A stretch of 34,449 nucleotides of DNA, taken from contig JAPLDV010000534.1 in NCBI GenBank assembly GCA_026391235.1, positions 1-34,449 of the forward strand, read 5' to 3'. The position numbers were made by a program, and so were the translations under genes. Below the pieces are notes generated by a model, which worked only from the letters and a program-made list of their open reading frames with translations, was not told the DNA's origin and ran no database searches. Position 1 is the first letter of the stretch. Each line of letters begins with the position of its first letter. The stretch comes from Bacteroidia bacterium (GTDB taxonomy: Bacteria; Bacteroidota; Bacteroidia; Bacteroidales; UBA12481). Shown here piece after piece: positions 7,741-14,773 of this stretch.

Positions 7741-7929
7741 TATTCTAATGTCAGGGTACATTTACCGCCGTGGAGGTAAATGGGATTTGTCAATAAAATA
7801 CCTGGTGAAGGCGTTCGAGCAAATCCGGGCATCCTGACCACTACAATGCTTGAAATGGACCCGTTATGGGCGCCGTTGAGAGATCTCCCCGAATTCCGGA
7901 AGATGCTGAAAAAGTTTGCGGTCAGGTGA
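7741..7929 (+). pseudogene. Remnant of a TPR-containing protein C-terminus
   Basis: The plus strand reads GYIYRRGGKWDLSIKYLVKAFEQ, a TPR helix pair, and then after a shift of frame NPGILTTTMLEMDPLWAPLR...FRKMLKKFAVR and a stop at 7927-7929. This pairing of a last TPR and a DPLWxPLRxxPxF tail is typical of the C-termini of TolB/TPR-type signalling proteins, including Bacteroidota TIR-TPR proteins. Only the tail is left, abutting the transposase remnant. Confidence 0.5.
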
Positions 7930-8017
7930 AGTGACAGCCAGATTCTTTCCGACTTTGAAACCATCTGAGATATTCAAAGCTATTTTTGGATCTTATTTCG
8001 AAATTAGCATCTTTTTT

Positions 8018-8031
8018 CGGAACTAATTCCG
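8018..8031. promoter_or_regulatory. Palindrome in the promoter of the DUF4143 gene
   Basis: CGGAA-CTAA-TTCCG has perfect 5-bp arms and ends 11 bp before the TATCTTTG box, so it lies between the expected -33 and -7 elements. This is a natural place for a repressor to act. No regulator gene is next to it. Confidence 0.4.
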
Positions 8032-8042
8032 TAAATGTTTTC

Positions 8043-8050
8043 TATCTTTG
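8043..8050 (+). promoter_or_regulatory. Predicted -7 box (TATCTTTG) of the DUF4143 gene
   Basis: TATCTTTG matches TAnnTTTG and ends 7 bp before the ATG at 8058. If transcription starts the usual few bases downstream, the message would be nearly leaderless. This also rules against the upstream in-frame start at 7986. Confidence 0.6.
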
Positions 8051-8057
8051 CCTGGTT

Positions 8058-9215
8058 ATGGAAAAAATTGAGCGTTTTCTAAAAATAGAATTACCAGCCG
8101 GACAATCTGCATTCCTTTGGGGTCCCAGAAAGACTGGCAAATCAACCTTATTGCGCACCCTTTTCCCCGTCAGCAAGGTTTTTGATTTTCTGGATACTGA
8201 TTTATTTTTCAGGTTTTCAAACCGACCTGCGCTGCTAGCTGAAGAGTTGGATGCCCTGGCTCCGGAACAGCTCAGGAACCCGGTAATTCTTGATGAGGTT
8301 CAGAAGATTCCCAAAATTCTGGATGAAGTGCACCGACTGATCGAGAAAAAGGGAATTCAGTTTATCCTTTGCGGCTCCAGCGCCCGGAAGCTAAAGCGGG
8401 GTCAGGCCAATCTTCTGGGCGGTAGGGCCTGGAGGTTCGAATTGCACCCATTGGTAACACCTGAACTGCAGGAATGGAAACTGTTGGATGTGATAAATAA
8501 AGGAATGATCCCTTCCCATTTCCAGCAACAGGATGCCAGAAGATCACTAAAAGCTTATGTTCAGGATTACCTGATGGAGGAAGTGTTTCACGAAGGTCTC
8601 GTGCGCAATATTCCATCTTTTTCACGATTCTTTGATTCGGTCGGATATACGCACGGAGAGATGACCAATTACCTGAACATCTCGAGAGACTGCGGCGTTG
8701 ATTCCAAAACAGTCAGAGAATATTACCAGATCCTGATCGACACCCTGATGGGAATCCTGGTGGATCCTTTTAAGAAACGTCAAACCCGTCAGGTTATCAC
8801 CCGGACTCCGAAATTTTATCTTTTTGATACCGGAGTCGCCGGAGTCATTACAAAAAGGACTATTCAGGAGGAGCGGGGCGAATTATTCGGGAAAGCGTTC
8901 GAACATTTTATTCTGATGGAGATTGTTGCTTACCGTTCCTATCTCAGTCTGGATTTCGAAATCGGGTATTGGAGAACGAAAACCGGTCTGGAAGTGGATT
9001 TTATTCTTGGAGACGGCGAAATCGCCATCGAAGTGAAAGGTTCCAACCGGGTTGATTCAAAGGACTTAACGGGCATCCGGACCTTTCAGGATGAATTGCA
9101 TCCCCGGAAATGCTTTGTCGTGTGCAAGGAACCATCGGAGCGGAAAGTGGGTGAGATTCACTTAATGCCTTACCGGAAATTCCTGGCAGCGCTGTGGAAG
9201 AAGGAAATTATCTGA
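8058..9215 (+). CDS. AAA-type ATPase with DUF4143 domain
   Basis: The 385-residue protein (from the ATG at 8058) has an AAA_14 P-loop domain with Walker A GPRKTGKS at residues 22-29 and a Walker B-like VILDEVQ, then a GSSARK sensor-like motif. The C-terminal half is DUF4143, ending in a (D/E)xK-nuclease-like strand pattern, LEVDFILGDGEIAIEVKGS. Such ATPases are abundant, solitary and often transferred; the biochemical role is not established and the nuclease-like fold is usually considered degenerate. A longer in-frame start at 7986 exists, but the promoter box lies downstream of it, so 8058 is preferred. It sits alone between two gene remnants, which suggests it arrived by transfer. Confidence 0.9.
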   Translation: MEKIERFLKIELPAGQSAFLWGPRKTGKSTLLRTLFPVSKVFDFLDTDLFFRFSNRPALLAEELDALAPEQLRNPVILDEVQKIPKILDEVHRLIEKKGIQFILCGSSARKLKRGQANLLGGRAWRFELHPLVTPELQEWKLLDVINKGMIPSHFQQQDARRSLKAYVQDYLMEEVFHEGLVRNIPSFSRFFDSVGYTHGEMTNYLNISRDCGVDSKTVREYYQILIDTLMGILVDPFKKRQTRQVITRTPKFYLFDTGVAGVITKRTIQEERGELFGKAFEHFILMEIVAYRSYLSLDFEIGYWRTKTGLEVDFILGDGEIAIEVKGSNRVDSKDLTGIRTFQDELHPRKCFVVCKEPSERKVGEIHLMPYRKFLAALWKKEII

Positions 9216-9342
9216 AAATTAATGATTGCCTTTTCATCCCATATCATCCGGTAGCCACGGCAAAAATAGTATACATTCCGGGTGTAGTCGGACTTTTTTC
9301 GGATTAAACGTTTACCTTTAGTTGCCGTAAAACAAAAAATCT

Positions 9343-9497
9343 ATGAAAACAAAACTAATCCTGATGGTTTTGCTCATCACAACTCTCTCCTGTGAGAGGG
9401 TCAAACTATTCTCGTTGACCCGGCGGCAATGCTATTCTTTTTTAAGAAAATCGATGGCAGGTGGAGATGGATCTACGGAGTTGAGTCTTATGGTTAG
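9343..9497 (+). pseudogene. Remnant of a small lipoprotein gene
   Basis: The ATG at 9343 opens a good lipoprotein signal (MKTKLILMVLLITTLSC). After the cysteine the frame loses sense, while another frame nearby reads FFFKKIDGRWRWIYGVESYG and a stop at 9495-9497, which looks like a natural protein end. The simplest reading is that the middle of the gene was deleted and the frame shifted. In the first frame an 84-codon ORF overlaps the next gene, but it is unlikely to be a true product. Confidence 0.45.
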
Positions 9498-9532
9498 AGA
9501 AAACGGAGCAACAAACAACCTAAACCGCTATA

Positions 9533-11515
9533 ATGAAAAAATACCTTTTACTTATTCTTGGGCTCATGCTGGTTGGCTCTTTATCAGCTCAGAATAAAAC
9601 AAAACTATCGAGGGCCGATTCTTTTTGGGGGTTGCATTTTGACCGGCATTTAGGTTTGACAGACAGCCATATCGGTGCTACTCTTACTGAAGGTATGATC
9701 GATTCTTTATTGAATATGGCCCGTCCCGATTATATTCAGGTTGACTGCAAAGGTCATCCGGGAGTGAGTTCCTATCCTACTCAAGTCGGGCAGCAGGCGG
9801 CAAGCTATGATAAAGATCCGCTGGCATTGATCCGGAAAGTAACTAATGCGCACCGGGCAGGCCTGTATGTGCACTATTCGGGAGTGAAAGATCTTAATTA
9901 TGTCAGGCTGCATCCTGAGCAGGCGCGTGTGCAGCAGAACGGCAAGCCAGATCCTGAAAATACGAGTCTGTGGGGCGATTATTCCGATAAATTGCTGATA
10001 CCCCAGTTAAAGGAGATTGCCTTGAAATATCGCGTCGACGGGGCCTGGGTCGATGGTGAGGCTTGGGCGGTTGAACCTGATTTTAGGCCAGATGTGCTGG
10101 CTGAATTCAAGAAAGAAACCGGTATTGAAATGACTCCTGAGGAGCCGAAGAACAGTAAGAATTACAGACAGTTCCTGGAGTTCAACCGTAAGAAATTCAT
10201 ATCCTACCTCAAATATTACACGGGCGAAGTGCACCAGGCGGCACCGGATTTCCAGATCTGTTCGAACTGGGCATTCAGCGGCATGATGCCGGATGCTGTC
10301 CCTGAGGTTATCGGTTTGAATTTTTTCTCGGGCGACTACGATCCCTCTAATTCTCTGAATATCGCCAATTGGCATGCACGGGCTTTATCTGGACAAGGAA
10401 TTGCCTTTGATCTGATGGCCTGGAGTTTTGCGCATGATTTCGCGAAAGGGGTGTCGATTCCCAAAACCTCCATTCAATTGTGCCAGGAAGCGGCACCGGT
10501 GATCAGCCTGGGTGGCGGCATACAGGTGTATTTCAGGCAAAATGCCGATATCTCATTCCAGCCTGCGGCTTTCAGGATCATGAAAGAGGTGGCCGATTTT
10601 GTAATTCCCCGCCGGGATTTCTGCAAAGGTATCACGATAATACCTCAGGTCGCGTTGCTCTATTCCACTGCCGCATGGAAAGACAACGTCGATATTGTAT
10701 ATAAATCCACAGGCGTTTCAAAGATCCAGGGTATTCTCAACGCCTTGCTCGACGGGCAAAGTTCCGTGGAGGTGCTGATGACCCACCAACTGAAGAAAAG
10801 ATTGACCGAGTATCCGGTGGTTGTCATACCCGAATGGAAAACCATTGAACCGGAATTGGAAGAGATGCTGAAGAAATATGTGTCTGACGGCGGCAACTTG
10901 CTCATAATCGGAGCCTCAGCCACTGCCGGGTTCGATGAATTATTAGGCGTTCAGCAGAAAGAGGCTCCTGTCAAAATGGTACGGAATATATGCCTCGGCG
11001 ATCGGTTTGCAGCTGTATCTGAAGATGTGCGGGCCGTGGAATGTTTAGCCGGCACTACAGAGTTATCAAAGCTATTTTCGTCGGCCGACCTCCGGTTCCC
11101 GGCCGAAACAGCCGCAACGGTGAGATCGTGGGGTAAAGGGAAGGTTGCTGGTGTATATATTGATTTTGGTGCCTCTTATCTGATCAATACTTCTCCGGTA
11201 ATCCGGGATTTGATGGCAGGTATTATCCAACAGCTCTATCCAAACCCGATCATCAAAATTGAAGGTACCCATAAAGTGAACGTTGTACCTACGGCCAAAA
11301 ATGGTAAATTGCTGATACAGTTAGTAAATACATCGGGCGATCATGCAAATTCCAACGTGAAGGGTATCGATGAAATTCCGGTTTTAACTAATCTGAAGGT
11401 TTCGGTGCTGACAAAAACCAATCCGAAATCTGTTCAAATCCAACCCGAAGGAACACCTCTGAAATACATGACAACGGTCAACAAGAAAATGATTTTGCCT
11501 ACTTGTGCTGCCTGA
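9533..11515 (+). CDS. Exported GHL6-like glycoside hydrolase
   Basis: The 660-residue protein has a signal peptide (MKKYLLLILGLMLVGSLSAQ). Residues about 30-370 form a TIM-barrel-like domain of the alpha-amylase/GHL6 superfamily kind: FWGLHFDRHLG, PDYIQVDCKGHPG at 65-77, and VDGAWVDGE at 168-176, whose acidic residues are candidates for catalysis. Residues about 385-490 resemble the glutamine-amidotransferase-like middle domain of GH42 enzymes (Glyco_hydro_42M). The C-terminus should be a small beta domain, but it ends in KKMILPTCAA and overlaps the convergent esterase gene by 17 bp. The final strand seen in relatives seems missing. Substrate is unknown; a fucosidase- or galactosidase-like activity is possible. 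Confidence 0.8.
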   Translation: MKKYLLLILGLMLVGSLSAQNKTKLSRADSFWGLHFDRHLGLTDSHIGATLTEGMIDSLLNMARPDYIQVDCKGHPGVSSYPTQVGQQAASYDKDPLALIRKVTNAHRAGLYVHYSGVKDLNYVRLHPEQARVQQNGKPDPENTSLWGDYSDKLLIPQLKEIALKYRVDGAWVDGEAWAVEPDFRPDVLAEFKKETGIEMTPEEPKNSKNYRQFLEFNRKKFISYLKYYTGEVHQAAPDFQICSNWAFSGMMPDAVPEVIGLNFFSGDYDPSNSLNIANWHARALSGQGIAFDLMAWSFAHDFAKGVSIPKTSIQLCQEAAPVISLGGGIQVYFRQNADISFQPAAFRIMKEVADFVIPRRDFCKGITIIPQVALLYSTAAWKDNVDIVYKSTGVSKIQGILNALLDGQSSVEVLMTHQLKKRLTEYPVVVIPEWKTIEPELEEMLKKYVSDGGNLLIIGASATAGFDELLGVQQKEAPVKMVRNICLGDRFAAVSEDVRAVECLAGTTELSKLFSSADLRFPAETAATVRSWGKGKVAGVYIDFGASYLINTSPVIRDLMAGIIQQLYPNPIIKIEGTHKVNVVPTAKNGKLLIQLVNTSGDHANSNVKGIDEIPVLTNLKVSVLTKTNPKSVQIQPEGTPLKYMTTVNKKMILPTCAA

Positions 11516-12281
11516 ACATCCATTCAATCATCAGCGGATCACTATATGCAGCCAACCACGAAAAATGCCCGACCTCCGGATAAAGTGTAAACCCCGGATG
11601 TGCACCGGCCTCAGTCAGGGCCTTTACCATATAAATTGAAAATTGCGGATTTACTGCTGCATCTTCTGATCCGTGCAAAATCCAGATTGGAATATGCATG
11701 ATCGTAGCTGCTTTTGAAACATCACCGCCGCCACAAACCGGAACAGCGGCAGCAAACAGGTGCGGATACCTCTCAATGGCATCAAATGTTCCAAAGCCTC
11801 CCATGGAAAGCCCGGTAATATAAATGCGGGTGGTATCGACCGGCAGCTCTTTTGAAAGTTTGTGAATCAATTGAATTACAAGTTCCATAGGTTTGGAAGG
11901 TGTATTCCGAAGCCGCACTTCTTCCGGTTTTTCACTATTTGTGAAATTCGACCAGCCCTGCTTCTCCGGACATTGCGGAGCCACTACAAGCGCAGGATGC
12001 ATCGTCATCGCCTGGTCTGTTGCAAAGTTCATAACACCCCATTTTAACTGAGCTTCATTATCATTCCCGCGCTCACCTGAACCATGTAAAAAGATCACCA
12101 GCGGGTACTTGCGCAGTGTGTTATAATCCGGATTAAGGAGTCGATAATTTAAAGTATCCCCCTGATTGTTTATGAACTTATTAATGCTGAACCGGGATGA
12201 TTGTGCAAATGTGAATGTTATACTTAAAAACCAAAAAAATGATAAGAATAAAAAAATTAATTTTACTTCTGTATTTTTCAT
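11499..12281 (-). CDS. Exported alpha/beta-hydrolase esterase
   Basis: The 260-residue protein has a signal peptide (to about residue 27) and the fold of PHB-depolymerase/feruloyl-esterase-like (Esterase_phd) alpha/beta hydrolases. HGSGERG at 66-72 supplies the oxyanion hole. GLSMGG at 157-162 places the nucleophile at S159, HGSEDAAV the acid at D207, and GHFSW the base at H239. These enzymes commonly remove acyl or aryl groups from plant polysaccharides in the periplasm or outside the cell. Its 3' end overlaps the end of the convergent GHL6-like gene. A minus-strand TATCTTTG box lies about 75 bp upstream of the start. Confidence 0.9.
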   Translation of the reverse strand: MKNTEVKLIFLFLSFFWFLSITFTFAQSSRFSINKFINNQGDTLNYRLLNPDYNTLRKYPLVIFLHGSGERGNDNEAQLKWGVMNFATDQAMTMHPALVVAPQCPEKQGWSNFTNSEKPEEVRLRNTPSKPMELVIQLIHKLSKELPVDTTRIYITGLSMGGFGTFDAIERYPHLFAAAVPVCGGGDVSKAATIMHIPIWILHGSEDAAVNPQFSIYMVKALTEAGAHPGFTLYPEVGHFSWLAAYSDPLMIEWMFRQHK

Positions 12282-12354
12282 TTTTTACATTTTAGATGCG
12301 ACAAAAATCTCTTAAATAATATTAAATTACAGCCAAGATTCGTACTCGGTTATT

Positions 12355-12362
12355 CAAAGATA
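12355..12362 (-). promoter_or_regulatory. Predicted -7 box (TATCTTTG) of the esterase gene
   Basis: The minus strand reads TATCTTTG, preceded by TTG with 15 bases between, somewhat short for a -33 box. It would give a leader of about 65 nt before the ATG at 12281. Confidence 0.5.
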
Positions 12363-12411
12363 GCCTATTTATTAATTCAAGTTTACATCAACCCAAAATC
12401 ACAAGGCCGTT

Positions 12412-14616
12412 ATGAAAAGTCCATCCCTCAGGCAAATAATCTCCGGCAAATTGAATTTATTTTCTCTATTAGTCGCCGCTGTCATGCTCAACTTACTGGC
12501 AATGTGTACATCACAGGATTCGTCACTGAAGTTTGGATTGAAGCTGTACGTTTCAACGATCGGGAATGACAGCTGGTCGGGGAAACTTCAGCAACCTAAC
12601 CAGGATAAAACCGATGGCCCCTGTGCGACACTATGGGCAGCCCGCGATGCAATCCGGGAATTGAAAGAAACGAAGAAGCTTCCGAAAGGAAATGTTGTCG
12701 TGGAGATTCAGGGGGGCGTTTATGAACTGCCAAAGGTATTTGAGTTAGAAGCCATAGATGGAGGAACAGATTCTCTTTCGCGTATCATCTATTCCGGACA
12801 GAAAGGTGCCGAGGTGCGGTTGTCAGGAGGGAAAAACCTGACAAAATGGGAATTGGTTACAGATAAAGATGTTTCAGAAAAATTAAGTCGCGGTGTCCGC
12901 AATAATATTTACCAAACCGATCTCCGGGCAGCCGGAATAAGTGATTTTGGTTCCCCCGGCGGTGGCGGAATGGAATTGTTTTTCAACGATAAGCCGATGT
13001 GGCTATCCCGCTACCCCAATAAAGGTTTTGTTAAAATAACCGGATTATTCAATGTGGAACCCGTGGATATCCGTGGAACAAAGGGAGATCAGGTGGGTAA
13101 GTTCAATTATGACGACCCCCGCATATCGCTGTGGAAAAATGAAAAAGACGCCTGGGTTCATGGATACTGGTTCTGGGACTGGAGCGCGGAAAGGCATAAA
13201 ATTGCGAAACTGGATACAGCAAGGAGAATCATTGAATTGGTCCCTCCTTATCACCACTACGGTTATCGCCTCGGGCAATGGTTCTATGGATTCAATCTGC
13301 TGTCGGAAATCGATGAACCCGGGGAATACTATGTTGACCGCGAAAATGGACTGCTTTATTTTTATCCGCCGTCAGGACTGGAAAATGGTCACACCCATGT
13401 ATCACTGAATAAGAATATCATCAGCATGAATCAGGTATCCTTTCTCACCATTCAGGGGGTGATATTGGAAGGATGCCGCGAGACAATTGTCACCCTGAAA
13501 GATTGCAACCAGGTTTTGGTGGCAGGCTGTACGCTCAGGAATTCGGGAGACTGGGGGGTTACAATCAACGGAGGGTCGCGAAATGGGGTAACTGGTTGCG
13601 ATATTTATGGTCTCGGTGCCGGAGGAATCAGGATCGAAGCCGGTGACCGCAAAACACTGGTTCCCGGAGGATGCTTTGCCGATAATAATGACATTCATCA
13701 CACAGCCAGGATCAAGAGGATATATAATCCCTGCATTTCCCTGTACGGTGTTGGCAACCGGGCATCTCACAATGTTATGGCACATGTTCCGCACATGGCT
13801 ATCTATTTCGATGGGAATGACCATCTGATGGAATATAACGACATATCTGATGTTTGCTATGAATCAAACGATGCGGGTGCAATTTATGCAGGCAGGAACT
13901 GGACCATGCGGGGGACTATAATCCGCTATAATTATCTCCACGATATTTCAGGTTTTGAGGGAAAGGGATGTGTAGGAATTTATCTTGATGATAGCTTTTC
14001 ATCGGCAGATATTATTGGAAATGTATTTAATAACGTAACACGTGCCATGATGATCGGCGGGGGCAGGGATAATAGTGTGATAAACAATATTTTTATTGAT
14101 TGCGTTCCGTCGTTGCATGTTGATGCACGTGGCATGGGCTGGATGCAGGATATGACTGATGCCTGGATCAGGGAAGCAGGGGAAAACGGAACAATTTTAG
14201 GAGCAGCCTATAAACAGCCTCCTTACAGCACGCGGTATCCGAAACTGCCCGGTATACTTAGCGACGAGCCTAAAGCTCCGAAAGGCAATGTCATTTCATG
14301 TAATATTTCTGTGGGTGGCAATTGGGATAAAGCTTCAGGATTTTGGGGAATGTCAATCGAGGATAAGGCTCGTCCCTATCTGACCATGGAAGATAATATT
14401 GTTGCACCAAACTCAGGAGTACAGGATAGTTTATCGAAAAGCCTGATTAGAACCGACCCTCTTTTTGTCAATCCAAAGAATCCTGAACAGGGGAAATTCC
14501 AATTAGCGGCGAATTCCCCGGCATTGAAGCGTGGCTTTAAGCAGATTCCCTTTGACAGAATAGGACTTTATAAAAGCGAATACAGGGCAGGCTGGCCGAT
14601 AGACAAACAAGAATAA
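12412..14616 (+). CDS. Right-handed parallel beta-helix protein (pectate-lyase-like fold; GH141-like?)
   Basis: The 734-residue protein has an N-terminal hydrophobic export segment, with a cysteine at residue 32 (LLAMC) that might be lipidated, though the lipobox is not canonical. The mature part begins LYVSTIGNDSWSG, then DGPCATLWAARDAIRELK and RLSGGKNL, the standard opening of large beta-helix carbohydrate enzymes. Residues about 350-620 are successive helix coils rich in N-x-I/V, such as NVMAHVPHMAIYFDGND and NYLHDISGFEGKGCVGIYLDD. GH141 (fucosidase/xylanase acting on pectin) has this overall form, but I cannot confirm the family or its catalytic residues. It lies next to the esterase and GHL6-like gene, suggesting joint action on plant glycan. 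Confidence 0.85.
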   Translation: MKSPSLRQIISGKLNLFSLLVAAVMLNLLAMCTSQDSSLKFGLKLYVSTIGNDSWSGKLQQPNQDKTDGPCATLWAARDAIRELKETKKLPKGNVVVEIQGGVYELPKVFELEAIDGGTDSLSRIIYSGQKGAEVRLSGGKNLTKWELVTDKDVSEKLSRGVRNNIYQTDLRAAGISDFGSPGGGGMELFFNDKPMWLSRYPNKGFVKITGLFNVEPVDIRGTKGDQVGKFNYDDPRISLWKNEKDAWVHGYWFWDWSAERHKIAKLDTARRIIELVPPYHHYGYRLGQWFYGFNLLSEIDEPGEYYVDRENGLLYFYPPSGLENGHTHVSLNKNIISMNQVSFLTIQGVILEGCRETIVTLKDCNQVLVAGCTLRNSGDWGVTINGGSRNGVTGCDIYGLGAGGIRIEAGDRKTLVPGGCFADNNDIHHTARIKRIYNPCISLYGVGNRASHNVMAHVPHMAIYFDGNDHLMEYNDISDVCYESNDAGAIYAGRNWTMRGTIIRYNYLHDISGFEGKGCVGIYLDDSFSSADIIGNVFNNVTRAMMIGGGRDNSVINNIFIDCVPSLHVDARGMGWMQDMTDAWIREAGENGTILGAAYKQPPYSTRYPKLPGILSDEPKAPKGNVISCNISVGGNWDKASGFWGMSIEDKARPYLTMEDNIVAPNSGVQDSLSKSLIRTDPLFVNPKNPEQGKFQLAANSPALKRGFKQIPFDRIGLYKSEYRAGWPIDKQE

Positions 14617-14773
14617 AAAATCAAAATAATACGAGGATATGGGCACCCTGGTAATAGATGGCCGGTCCGGTGAATAAGGATAAAATGAACCGGATCACCA
14701 TGGGAGGCAAAAAAATCAGTATTTTTCCCTGATTATTCTAAACTTGTTACTAAGTCAATTTCTCAAACCATCC
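14617..14773. other. Spacer before the six-gene operon
   Basis: No gene is seen in this 157-bp stretch. It contains an imperfect palindrome (14715-14733) and a weak -7-like box TAAACTTG (14739-14746; one mismatch to TAnnTTTG). No strong terminator for the upstream beta-helix gene is apparent. Confidence 0.5.
14715..14733. promoter_or_regulatory. Palindrome upstream of the STAND operon
   Basis: ATCAG-TATTTTTCC-CTGAT has 5-bp arms. One half-site, CCCTGAT, is the same as in the perfect palindrome at 7222-7239, and both have the outer ATCAG arm. It may be an operator for the same regulator, or part of a weak hairpin. Confidence 0.3.

Noticed and set aside
7607..7837. Plus-strand ORF of 76 codons
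   Set aside because: Its first half is antisense to the transposase remnant and only the second half is TPR-like, so it is a chance chimera of two relics.
7740..7964. Minus-strand ORF of 74 codons
   Set aside because: It is antisense to the TPR remnant and its product has no recognisable features.
14713..14735. Palindrome read as a rho-independent terminator
   Set aside because: The stem has only five base pairs, is AT-rich and is not followed by a T-run; it fits better as an operator, at low confidence.
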